The notes under the pieces were generated by a model. The model was not told the DNA's origin. It did no database searches and worked only from the letters and a program-made list of their open reading frames with translations. The position numbers and the translations under genes were made by a program. From the NCBI GenBank assembly GCA_001600455.1, contig BCKC01000008.1, positions 1,709,345 through 1,773,344 of the forward strand: a DNA stretch of 64,000 bases, in the 5' to 3' direction. Position 1 is the first letter of the stretch. The number at the start of each line of letters is the position of its first letter. This stretch comes from Endocalyx cinctus. Taxonomy: Eukaryota > Ascomycota > Sordariomycetes > Amphisphaeriales > Apiosporaceae. Below, piece by piece: positions 1 to 9,085 of this stretch.

Positions 1-981
1 GGGGACAAGCACCCTGACGCATTCTAATTCGTAGCGGATCCCCTTGCTGCGGAAGAAGGAGTGCAGGAAGGCCTCGTTGACGATCGTATTGGGCCCTTCG
101 ATGTGCAGCACGCGGCTCTCGCGTCCCGGGGCCGTCTGCGGCACGCGGATCCGGTTGGTCCGCGCCGTGGGTAAGAAGTTGCCCACGATGAACCGGCCGG
201 CCTCGATCTGGCGCATGAGGAGGTAGCGCGCTTCGAGGTCGAAGAAGACGAGCTTGCTGGCGCAGGTCAGGATCTTCTTCTCCGGCAGGGGCGGGTTGAT
301 GACGCAGGCGAAGACCTTGCCGCAGTTGCGCACCGCCGACAGGAGCATCTTGTGGTCGCAGTGCGGGGGCAGGTTCTCGATCCAGAGGGAGCAGTTGAGC
401 TCGTCGGGGATGGGCGCGCTCTGGTTCGCCGGTATGTTGGGGTTGCCGCGATAGTTGTCCGAATTAGGGGGGCCAATTCGAACCGTCCGGCGCAAAACCT
501 GATCCTGACCATGACGAGCAGTCGGCATAACATAAGTATTGCTCGGCGGTGGGTGTGCAATATTGAAATCGTTTACGGGAAATTCTGGCCGCGGTGTCAT
601 CAGAGGATGAGGAGTGTTCAGGAAATTATTATGAAGATGTTGGTTCGAGGGTATCTCAGGTTGGTGGTTCATAGGGTAAGGTACCGGACTTTGAGGAGGT
701 GCTACCCATGGTCTAAAGACAGGCCCGCGTTGGGCTCGAGCTGGATGGACCATTGGCTGAACAATGTTTAATGGAAAATCTGGGGGGGTTCTGTAATTTT
801 CGCGAGTGGAGCTTGGAGTGAAGGAGCGAAGGTCAGATTGGTTGAAGGCGCGTGCTCCGATCATAACAATATCAGAATCGCCGGTTGAGTCGCCGTTTGT
901 GTTTGTTTTAGCAGTAGGTCGGATCCTTGGCATAAATTCGTATGATTCTGTATTAAAGAAATTAGGGAATTGTAGATTCAT
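1..981 (-). CDS. RRM-like fungal protein, C-terminus cut by window edge
   Basis: A single open frame runs from an ATG at 981 down to base 1 (327 codons) with no stop, so the C-terminus lies outside the window. Residues 1-190 are low-complexity (Pro, Asn, His) and probably disordered. From about residue 194 the frame becomes GC-rich and folded-looking, starting ELNCSLWIENLPPHCDHKML, which fits the beta1/RNP2-like strand and first helix of an RNA-recognition motif. It continues with KLVFFDLEARYLLMRQI, like the RNP1 strand and second helix. A second unit (RVLHIEGPNTIVNEAFLHSFF) begins near residue 285 and may be a second RRM-like fold. Many filamentous ascomycetes have such proteins without a known job. 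RNA binding is inferred from the fold pattern only. The GC content changes sharply at the domain boundary. Confidence 0.7.
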   Translation of the reverse strand, partial: MNLQFPNFFNTESYEFMPRIRPTAKTNTNGDSTGDSDIVMIGARAFNQSDLRSFTPSSTRENYRTPPDFPLNIVQPMVHPARAQRGPVFRPWVAPPQSPVPYPMNHQPEIPSNQHLHNNFLNTPHPLMTPRPEFPVNDFNIAHPPPSNTYVMPTARHGQDQVLRRTVRIGPPNSDNYRGNPNIPANQSAPIPDELNCSLWIENLPPHCDHKMLLSAVRNCGKVFACVINPPLPEKKILTCASKLVFFDLEARYLLMRQIEAGRFIVGNFLPTARTNRIRVPQTAPGRESRVLHIEGPNTIVNEAFLHSFFRSKGIRYELECVRVLVP

Positions 982-3616
982 CTTGCAGTCTCTACATATA
1001 GCTTACATCCAGGATAAAATACTAGATGGTAGAATAGTCAATATGTGAAAAAGGGTTGTACGATAACTTGTATTATGTGATTTAGATGTAGATTAATTGT
1101 GTACCAATGAACGAATTGACCGGGAATAGCTATGGGAAGAGTAGATAAGCAAGAAAGATAACAGAAGTTGCACAGAAAAGGGAAGATTTTTATTTGATAT
1201 AGACGGATTTAATAGAAGTCAAGTATGTTAAATATTGGCAGCCTATTAAGTAAATAAGATGGTATTGGTAGCAGAGGCAGCACCCAAGCATTAAAGCCTA
1301 ATAGTTATTAATCAGTGATCATTCATGTATTCCAGGCATCAATAAATAACTAATAAAACAGGAACAGGTCCTCACTTGTCCTCTTTCTGATTACCAGAAA
1401 AGTGACTGGTAGTCAAAGTATCAGACGCGCTCGTCACCTACTGCATAAATATTAATAGGTATAATTATTACTTGACGTACGTCATCTTTTGGCTACGGAA
1501 GTGCCTCGTGGGGGGCACGGTTCTTTCAAATATCCATGGATACTGTTAGACGGTTTTCAAAGTTACAAGGTAATATTAGCTTATTTATATCGCTGCCTTT
1601 TGAGTTGGTCTCAGGTATTAATAACGATTGTTCTGAATTCTATCCAGAATTATCGTCCATTTTCTACTTTGGATCACACCTGAGTCAAATGCCTGTATGA
1701 ATAATTAATTGATTGTCATTTTTATGTTCCAATGTGAGATTATTTATTCATCAATACCCTGAGATATAACCACGCAAGAATCCTACAGTATCTATTGATT
1801 TCTAGGCGCTGTATTTCGTAGAAGCGTAATTTCCTGATGGAAGTAATGAAACATGATTGAATTGAGGATCGGAGATGCTGTACTGCATTACATATCACAC
1901 CTATTCGGATGAAGAATGCGAAAATAGAAATTTGAAATACCTACTCTGCCTGTTTACGCTTGTATTCACGTTACATTAGAAAGTTTGGTCCTTGGGGTAT
2001 TCCTGCAGCTATTTTAGAGCACCGACTACATCATTCAATGTAAGCCAAGTTCATCATCTCAAAAAGTGCAATTTTTTAAGATAGAAGAAGACGATTTCCA
2101 TTAATGGGTGGGTTACAAAAAAAAATTACAAAATGTAGACATATTCTGTAGATAGGTCTTTATCCCCGCTTGTAGATGTACCAGACCGACCCTTGAGCAT
2201 TATACAGTGTTACGTGCTGTATAGTACGTAAAGCTGCTGTGTATATATTTAAAGGTGCTTCTAAGTAGCAGAAGAACTTCGCGTATGAAGACTGCGACAG
2301 GGAAATTTTATATTAAGATAAAGAAATACCTAGGCCATCACACGTACGACAGCCAAGAGAAGCTTGTGGAAATAATACTGAACCAAATATGGCTGCATCT
2401 ACTCTAAGATGGCGGTGATGGCGTTTTGTAGGAAAAATAAATGGAAGACATACATGATGAAAAGAGACGGTGCGCAACCGGACGATGTTTAAATACTATC
2501 GGCTAACATAAGGCGCTATCTGGATGAGATTGGTCACCGTTGGTATGGCTAATGATATTTGTCCCCAAGGACAGTGGCGCATGTACTATTAAGGCCATGA
2601 GTACTTCCCTACCAGATCTTAATAGTTAATATATTAGAGGGGCAAGAATAATTCTTACAAATTTTGTTGTGTATAATCTGTACAATTCAGGACTGATATG
2701 GTGAAAAGTGGTAAATCGATGGCACTAACTAGAATTATAGTGATTGTGTAGCACTGGAGGCTTCAGACTGTGTTGTCAATTACATGGATAGAAGGAGATT
2801 GTATAATAATATATCGATGTTTAGGTACTTTTACTAGTTGTGAAAGAAAATGCAGATACATCTCTTCGCTAAAAAGAAAAGGAAAAAAAAAAAAAAAATT
2901 ATTCAAGTTTTGCTTGAATTGAGTTTCGGCCAGGACTCGAAATCGCGATCTATAGATGGTGGAGGTTCCGTACCCATTCCTCCAAGTTTCTCAACTTGAA
3001 GAGGGTCCGGGGCACTACACCAGAGCTTCAAAATCACTTGTTTTTTCTACAGCTAATTGACTTTATAAGACCTCTACAAAGGTTCATACCAGTTTAATTA
3101 ATACAGCCAAAACTCCTAATCAAATGTACCGGAATCAAATCTAACCAATTTATTTAATTAATATGAATTTTGCCTGAATATTTCCAAAACATAATTATTA
3201 CATTGAAGTTATTCATTCTTATCTACTGAGCTACTAAATCGAAAATTGTAGATTTCCGAACTTTCTCGAGCTACATATTTTAATGGCCGGTTAATATGAG
3301 AAACAGATGAAATTTAGTAGAGAATACTTCAACAATGTGAATAGTAAATATGTAGTATGCCGGTTCTTTCTCTACAGGGAAAATAATTATGGTTGCTTTC
3401 ATGTGAATTTATTCATGAAATACAGGGTGGTGTTTACACTGGATTATTACAATAACTTATAACGCGCGAGAAGAGAGTCGCGACGGCGAGGACTTCACGA
3501 ATGAGGTAACAAGTATTATTTATAGGCAGTGTAGACTACTGTCAGTATTCTGTATCTTCTCAAGGATTTTCTTTTTCTACCTCGTACATGTTTTATCCAT
3601 CGTTTATAACAATGCC
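982..3616. other. AT-rich intergenic region, no gene supported
   Basis: About 2.6 kb with stops in all frames and no long coding stretch. It contains a 16-A run (2883-2898) next to a tRNA-like segment described separately. Otherwise it looks like decayed, AT-rich fungal intergenic DNA, possibly RIP-mutated relics that I cannot name. Confidence 0.6.
2883..3022 (-). promoter_or_regulatory. Pol III-like A box / B box / T-run, tRNA-like relic or SINE head
   Basis: On the minus strand TGGTGTAGTGCCCCGG (3022-3007) resembles an A box, and ATTTCGAGTCC (2943-2933) matches 9 of 11 positions of the B-box consensus GGTTCGANTCC. A run of 16 T follows (2898-2883), as expected of a Pol III terminator. I could not fold a clean cloverleaf: the D and T stems do not pair, and the box spacing (about 65 nt) would need an intron. 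It may be a degenerate tRNA gene or the head of a tRNA-derived SINE. Confidence 0.25.
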
Positions 3617-4736
3617 CTACTCGATTTCCTTGGTGATGCTGACTTCTTTTTCTTCCGCAATCTTCTCGTGCTCATCTCGATTCTGGTCAACTTCTGCACC
3701 CGCGTCATCTTCGTCATCTTCTTCTTCATCGTCCGTCGCACACCCTTCCTTGACAATCTGATAGGCCTCGCCATCGTCCAGGGTTTTCTCCTCATTCTCA
3801 GCTTTATCCTTGACGCTGGTCTTGGCATTTTCCTCGTTATCAGATTTGTTATCAGGCTTACTGCTGATCTGGCGCTTCTCGGCTTCTATCTCCTCGCATC
3901 TAGCCTGCCAGTTCGTATGCAGGGCACGAATAAGCTGTTGACAGCGCTCCCTCATCTCTTCGGCCTCGCGCTCATTTTTGCTCTGGATCTCGAGCTCATT
4001 TAACCTCTCGGTAGTAAGTCTGAGCCTCTTTCGGAATTGTTTCTTTTCTTGGTTGGCTTTTTCTTGCAAGACATTTAAGCTGCTAGTCATTGCGCTAGTG
4101 TCATCGAGACCTGACTTGGAGGGTACAGAAGCAGGGGCGGTACCATCCACCTGCAAGTCCTGGTCCTGGTCCGCCTCATTCATATGCGTAGTCGCTATCA
4201 CCATCGCTAGGCACATCTTCCGGTTCGATTTCGGTTGCGTATTCGAGAGGCTCACCGTCAAAGGCCTTATCTGGAACTCTTTCCTCTAGAAAATCGAGCC
4301 ACTCATCAACGGGGGTGGTGAGGTTGTTACTGTGAAAGCGGACGCTGTGTGACCATCGGTAATGTGCCGGCTTTCTTCCTCTGGCACGTGCAGCTGAGAC
4401 CTCGTAGACAAAATCTTCAAGAATCAATTCTGTCATTTTCGGCTCATTCTTTGTCCAACTCACTGTGAACAGGACATGTTCCCAGAAATTATCCCAAGTT
4501 CGAGAGAGAATGATGTATGAGAGCTTGTTGCATGTCTCAAACAACTCGCACATGCGAATCTCGACCGTACGATACAAAGAAATGTCTACTTTGTTGTTCG
4601 TGATAGCGTATTTAACGGCTGTATTGTATTCAGGTGGAAGAAGAAGATAATATTGATGAAGATCGTACCAAAACCCTTGTTTTGGTACGAGTTTCAGCAA
4701 GCTAAGGGCTTGAGATCTCTTGCGCTTTTTGGCCAT
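3617..4736 (-). CDS. Coiled-coil, acidic hypothetical protein (two frames joined by a probable 91-nt intron)
   Basis: I do not recognise this family. The first frame runs from ATG at 4736, with a basic start (MAKKRKRSQ) and an aromatic-rich helical segment (WYDLHQYYLLLPPEYNTAVK). It reaches a TGA at 4176. A second, +1 frame then carries a clear coiled coil (NVLQEKANQEKKQFRKRLRL and onward) and an acidic tail full of D/E runs, ending TAG at 3617. A GTGATA donor at 4201 and an AAGTCAG acceptor at 4111 would remove 91 nt. That gives exons 4202-4736 and 3617-4110, a clean phase-1 join (..PSDG then LDDTS..) and a 342-aa protein. The donor is weak and no strong branch point is visible. Alternatively two overlapping ORFs meet at ATGAATGA, or there is a frameshift. 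The basic N-terminus would fit nuclear import, which is inference. Confidence 0.5.
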
Positions 4737-5291
4737 GGTGAGAGATTAGAGAAATATGAACGTAGAGATGATTTTTGATTAAGGGTTGATTTTTCATGGA
4801 AAAAAAAGGATCGAGAAGATTAATTCAAATAAAAAAGAAAAACAAGGAAGAAGTTGGGGGAGAGAAGGGAGCGTGGATGACGGATCGTGTAAAATGATTA
4901 ACAAGGCAGGTGCGAGAAAAGAGACATCAAATTGGTACACATTCGCGTTTTGCATATGACTAACACATCAATATTTCCATTCCCAACACTCAAAGGAAAC
5001 ACAGGAGAGAATCGAGTAAAGCTTCTCTTCTCTTAAATGTTTTTGTTCATATCAATGATCGCTGTCGCCAGTTATCCTAATAATAAACATATAATACCCA
5101 AGTACAGATCATTTTGAGACCTATTTAAGCATGTATGCAATATTTTCGATACTTCAAAAACTACTCAAGTACATAAATAAGTACTTAATTACTTAGTAGT
5201 TGCACAATTAGATACTTTGCTTGAGTACTTGTAATTATGCGTACTCTCGAAAGTAATTACAGTAGCTGTGATATAAAAGGCAATTAAGTCG
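4737..5291. other. Intergenic, AT-rich upstream region
   Basis: Purine-rich just upstream of the minus-strand start at 4736, then AT-rich with repeated AGTACTT/AAGTACTTAATTAC-like short motifs near 5150-5240. No coding potential seen. Confidence 0.5.
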
Positions 5292-5296
5292 TACTG

Positions 5297-5501
5297 TGTT
5301 GATTATTAGTAGCTAGCTGGAGTATAAGCCACACCAGCCACATCACCAGCCACAGGCTGGTGTATGTGGCCAGTGCGGAGCTGGCCTGTGCGCCAGCTCA
5401 CTTACACTCGAAATAATTCTGACTAGCAGAATTATTTCACATCAACAACAATAATAACTTCATTTTTCAGAACAGTAAAATCTTACGATTTTAACCCAAC
5501 A
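5297..5501. mobile_element. MITE-like repeat, copy A, with TACTG target duplication
   Basis: A 205-bp unit starting TGTTGATTATTAG and ending TTTTAACCCAACA (5-bp inverted ends TGTTG/CAACA). It is flanked by identical TACTG at 5292-5296 and 5502-5506. The interior is strongly self-complementary, including AATAATTCT..AGAATTATT and a CACCAGCC..GGCTGGTG fold. A second copy lies at 14771-14977. The size, hairpins, lack of coding capacity and target duplication fit a non-autonomous DNA element. Superfamily unknown. Confidence 0.75.
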
Positions 5502-6086
5502 TACTGACATTTCTATCAGAAATAAGGAAGCTCTTATCCCCCCTTATATATCTAAACGGCCAACTAATAATATAGTGACAATAGAACTGCAGGCTCTATT
5601 AAGCATACCCGAGGGTCTGTTGTACAGTTGTATGTAACAGCGATATGTCCTGTGACTCGAATGGATGTGGAAATTCATATAAAACGGAACATAATTTCAA
5701 ATCGAGCAACAATATAGATGTAGATGAGCGTAATCTTTATTAGCTTAGCTATAATTAATGAACATAAACCTACTCCTTGTTGATAGAAACGTCCATCAAC
5801 TGCCCCGCTGCCGTTAGTTATACATTACCAACGGGAATCATATGTCTACAGATGAAGGCTGCTCTCGGTTATTTCTTCGATGAAAACACCAACCAAAGTG
5901 AAAATTGCCTGCATCTCCGGGTTACCAGATATTTTGGAACAATCAGTCAGCCAGTGCAGATGACTCCTTACCAGTGATCATTTATATACACTATAGTACA
6001 AAATGTATTACCGATTCTGCTATGAGGAGGATAGGTGTTCAAGCTGCACCGAACTGGTAGCTAGGTAGTTGAATCATTTAAAATAA
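5502..6086. other. Intergenic region 3' of the 2EXR gene
   Basis: AT-rich with no coding stretch I would support. A 66-codon open frame at 5777-5977 lacks family resemblance and sensible composition. Confidence 0.5.
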
Positions 6087-7235
6087 TTATTTTCGTTCAA
6101 AGTAGCATTTATCCTCACAAAGCCTAAACATAATCACTGGCCGGAACGAGGGCAAGGCCTGTAGCTTCTCTCGTACCCACGGGTGCTCCAGGTTAGGCCG
6201 GCAATGATCGATATTCAAACCTTCCTGCTCATTTTCCGGCCGCTGATCGATCCAAGCATTCCAACCATCCGGCACACCATCGGGACCGGGATAGTGCCAC
6301 ATGATCCAGTATTTCTCCACGCCGCGACGCCATATTTCCATGAGCTTTCGATACTTTAGCGTCTCCTCGGGCACGGAGGAGCACGCCAAGTTTAGAAATT
6401 GAGAGGTGTCGTCGCCAACGGGCTCACCGTCTCCTCCTCCTCTTCCTCTTTCTTGCTCTGAATCGAGACCGCGGCATCGTCGTCGTAAGAAATTGTACTT
6501 GCACAAGGTAGGCGCATCAAAGGCGTCGACAAGCTGTACACGCTCTTCCCCTAGCAGGCCGAACAAGCCGGCGTCCAAGGCCTCGGACAGGGTCACGTGC
6601 ACGGCGACGACCTTCAGACAAACGAAGTAGGCGGGCCAGCGGTCGAGGTAGGGCCAGACCTCCCGATCCCTGTCATTAGACGACCACGGCGATTCGGGCT
6701 CGTCCGAGTCGTCGAGCCCGTGGAAGGTGTGAAGTAAATCGGCCATGATGGACAAGCCCGCGACCCCGGCCGCCGAAGCGTGTCGGAGGAGAAACTGTAA
6801 GGGAGAAGGGCGGGGCAGCTCGGGGTCATATTCGGGGGTCCAGTTGAGGTGGAGAACGTCATCGGCGGGCGAGAACCAGAAGTTGCAGGACGGGTCATCA
6901 TTAGTACCGCTCATAACACTACCGCCGCGGTCGTTGTTGTCGTCAGCAGCGGGCGGGAACAATGTATCGCGGTACCCGGCGCGCCGTCGCAAGGCCAAGT
7001 CGCGTGACTCGCGACATACTCGCGTGAGCACGGGCGGTCGGGCGTTGAGGACCGACGTGGCGACGTATTTACAGTCCGACTCGAGTATTTCCCAGGCGGG
7101 TGGGCCGTCGGCCTCGGCGACGCGACGGGGCAAACATAGTGACCAAATTTTCTGTCGTATTTCCGGTGGTAAAGACGAGAAGTAGGTAAAGTTTGAGGGA
7201 AAAAAAGTGTGCGATTGGTCCTGTTGCTTGAACAT
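6087..7235 (-). CDS. 2EXR-domain protein, function unknown
   Basis: An intronless 382-aa frame starting at the first ATG (7235). The two upstream in-frame codons are GTG GTT, so they are not a start. Near the N-terminus FTYFSSLPPEIRQKIWSLCL, followed by the ARPPVLTRVCRESRDLALRR region, is the signature of the 2EXR domain. That domain is F-box-like and very common in expanded protein families of filamentous ascomycetes, with mostly unknown roles. The C-terminal part (KYWIMWHYPGPDGVPDGWNA) is typical of the same families. It is GC-rich (about 60 percent) against AT-rich flanks, as expected for a live gene. No partner or pathway can be read from the neighbourhood. The 205-bp MITE-like repeat lies about 590 bp beyond its 3' end. 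Confidence 0.8.
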   Translation of the reverse strand: MFKQQDQSHTFFPSNFTYFSSLPPEIRQKIWSLCLPRRVAEADGPPAWEILESDCKYVATSVLNARPPVLTRVCRESRDLALRRRAGYRDTLFPPAADDNNDRGGSVMSGTNDDPSCNFWFSPADDVLHLNWTPEYDPELPRPSPLQFLLRHASAAGVAGLSIMADLLHTFHGLDDSDEPESPWSSNDRDREVWPYLDRWPAYFVCLKVVAVHVTLSEALDAGLFGLLGEERVQLVDAFDAPTLCKYNFLRRRCRGLDSEQERGRGGGDGEPVGDDTSQFLNLACSSVPEETLKYRKLMEIWRRGVEKYWIMWHYPGPDGVPDGWNAWIDQRPENEQEGLNIDHCRPNLEHPWVREKLQALPSFRPVIMFRLCEDKCYFERK

Positions 7236-8263
7236 AACCACAGTACAGGTAGGGTAATAATGGTTTTAATTAACTAGATACTTGATTTTACATATCACGC
7301 TTTGCTTTACGAGATAGCAGTACGTGATAAATTAAGTACGTTAATTTGACAAATGATTATAGAGCTAATAGGTATCAGAGTACTTACACACGTATATAAT
7401 GTAAATATCAAGTTGTTGTTATCAGGTCCTGGGGTGCAAAGAATCACTTGGCTACTGAAGTACTTAAGTAAGTACTCTAGGTACCTACACAGTAGATCCA
7501 CTATGGAGTACTTAAGTCATTACCTAGCTGTCTACCTAGGTAGGTACCTTCCTATAACCTTAGCTATGTATGTGGGCCCTGGTGTTAGTTTAGTGGGATA
7601 CTGCCACTGTACGGAGCACTATTTTTATCGCCTACTACTCTGCTACTCTACTCCGTATGGTACTCCGTACACTAATTCGCAACGTGAAATACCCCTATAT
7701 TTATAATCGATAGCTTTATGCCCCGGTAAACGAATACGTGATTAACCGAGCTCGTACTATATAAAAGGGGCTGAGGTGGTAATCCTGGATGGAGAGAGAT
7801 ATTATAATGACTTTTCCATCTTAGAAGTCCTATTCCTTTCAAGATACAGTCCGAGGGTAATTCTGTGCCGAAATACACCTTGAATACTTAAGTTGGGGCG
7901 CATCTCCGTATCACATCGGTTCCGCCCATCCAGCCAGCCAGCCAGGAATGTAGCTATAATAGCTGCTGAGTTAATACAACAAAGGTGCAGTGACGTATCG
8001 GCCCAAGTCATTGATCGTTCAATTTTCGTTCTTCCCAAAATGGTGCCTTCGGATTCACCCGATTTTATCTTAATTAGACAATTAATATTACAATAGTCTA
8101 TCTCAACGTAGGAAAAGATACGTGCAATGCGCCGTTCAGAATTTAGGATATTCATTTATGCAGACGTTGATCATGCCGCATTCAGCAACGCCTTTACATG
8201 AACTATGCACCCCCCCCCCCCCTTAAAAAAGCGCCCTCAAATTAGTTGTTCTTGTCATTATCA
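7236..8263. other. Intergenic region with TAGGTA-type palindromes and a C13 run
   Basis: Contains TAGGTACCTA at 7478-7487, TACCTAGGTA at 7533-7542, many AGTACTTAAGT-like motifs, and a run of 13 C at 8210-8222. No gene supported. Confidence 0.6.
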
Positions 8264-9085
8264 TCATGATGGACAAGTATTAACTTGAGGGCTGTTCATT
8301 TGACTTTCCCAAATCTGGAAATTATTGATCAAATCCGCGTGGCGCTTATCGTTCCGAACCGTTATAATCCGTCCCTTGATCGTACCGATGCGGGACTTGT
8401 CTAGCGAAGGATTGGCCTTTAGAGTTTCCTCGTAGTCGAGTTTATCGTATTTTCCCACATCGTACACCATGTTATGCGTGGTAGTCTTGAAATCTACATT
8501 CCACTTGTTCTTGTTACTCAATGTCTTCAAGTCGCGCAGGACGCTCGTTTCCACGTTGATTTGACGCTGCTCCTTAATGGCGATCATCGAATTCTTGGCG
8601 AGATTCCAGTTGCCGTCGTCGAAGCCCTCCACGTTGTCGGCGTGGAGCTGCGTCAGGTGATCGACGATGTAGTTCATCTGGGACGTCAGCGTGGCGTGGC
8701 CCTTGTCGTTGAGTTTGACCTCGGGAACAAGCTTTTTGACGGCGGCTGAGGACGGGTACGTCTTCTCTCGAAGCTGCGATGCCGTCGATTGGATATTCGG
8801 CTTCAGTTCGTCCGCGGGAATGCCGGTGTCGCCGTTTACCGTGTCCCACTTTTCGTTGGCGTTTGGCTGGGCGATATAATTGCAGAATTCGTTGAAATTG
8901 CAAGATCCTCCTGGTCCCGAGCCTTTGCACCCGGTAGCGACCTTGGTCGCCCCGACCGTCGTCACTTGCAGCTCCGTGCGATAGGAATACCAGAAGAACA
9001 AGGTCTGAAAAGGCCCTGCTCCGATTGAGGCTAAGGCCTGGCTGGCCATACCAAGCACGAGGAAGAAAAGGGATGGCAACTTCAT
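8264..9085 (-). CDS. Secreted protein of unknown function (273 aa)
   Basis: An intronless frame from ATG 9085 to TGA 8264. The N-terminus MKLPSLFFLVLGMASQALAS is a good signal peptide with cleavage expected after ALA. The mature part has a cluster of three cysteines (GCKGSGPGGSCNFNEFCNYI) and one near the end (CPS), so two disulfides are possible. The rest is polar and helical with no membrane segment. I recognise no enzyme motif. It is codon-biased and GC-richer than its surroundings. The nearest gene is the GH71 protein 2 kb away on the other strand. It is probably an extracellular protein, and a candidate effector or defence protein by inference only. Confidence 0.7.
   Translation of the reverse strand: MKLPSLFFLVLGMASQALASIGAGPFQTLFFWYSYRTELQVTTVGATKVATGCKGSGPGGSCNFNEFCNYIAQPNANEKWDTVNGDTGIPADELKPNIQSTASQLREKTYPSSAAVKKLVPEVKLNDKGHATLTSQMNYIVDHLTQLHADNVEGFDDGNWNLAKNSMIAIKEQRQINVETSVLRDLKTLSNKNKWNVDFKTTTHNMVYDVGKYDKLDYEETLKANPSLDKSRIGTIKGRIITVRNDKRHADLINNFQIWESQMNSPQVNTCPS

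Noticed and set aside
1489..1683. 64-codon open frame (MATEVPRGGHGS..)
   Set aside because: Non-ATG start, AT-rich composition and no family resemblance.
3668..4003. 111-codon plus-strand frame with hydrophobic, membrane-like composition
   Set aside because: It is the antisense shadow of an acidic/coiled-coil coding exon, where GAA/GAG codons read as TTC/CTC.
5292..5506. Possible CRISPR-like repeat because of internal CCAGCCAC repeats
   Set aside because: Not a regular repeat-spacer array, and the organism is a eukaryote. The structure is explained by a MITE-like element.
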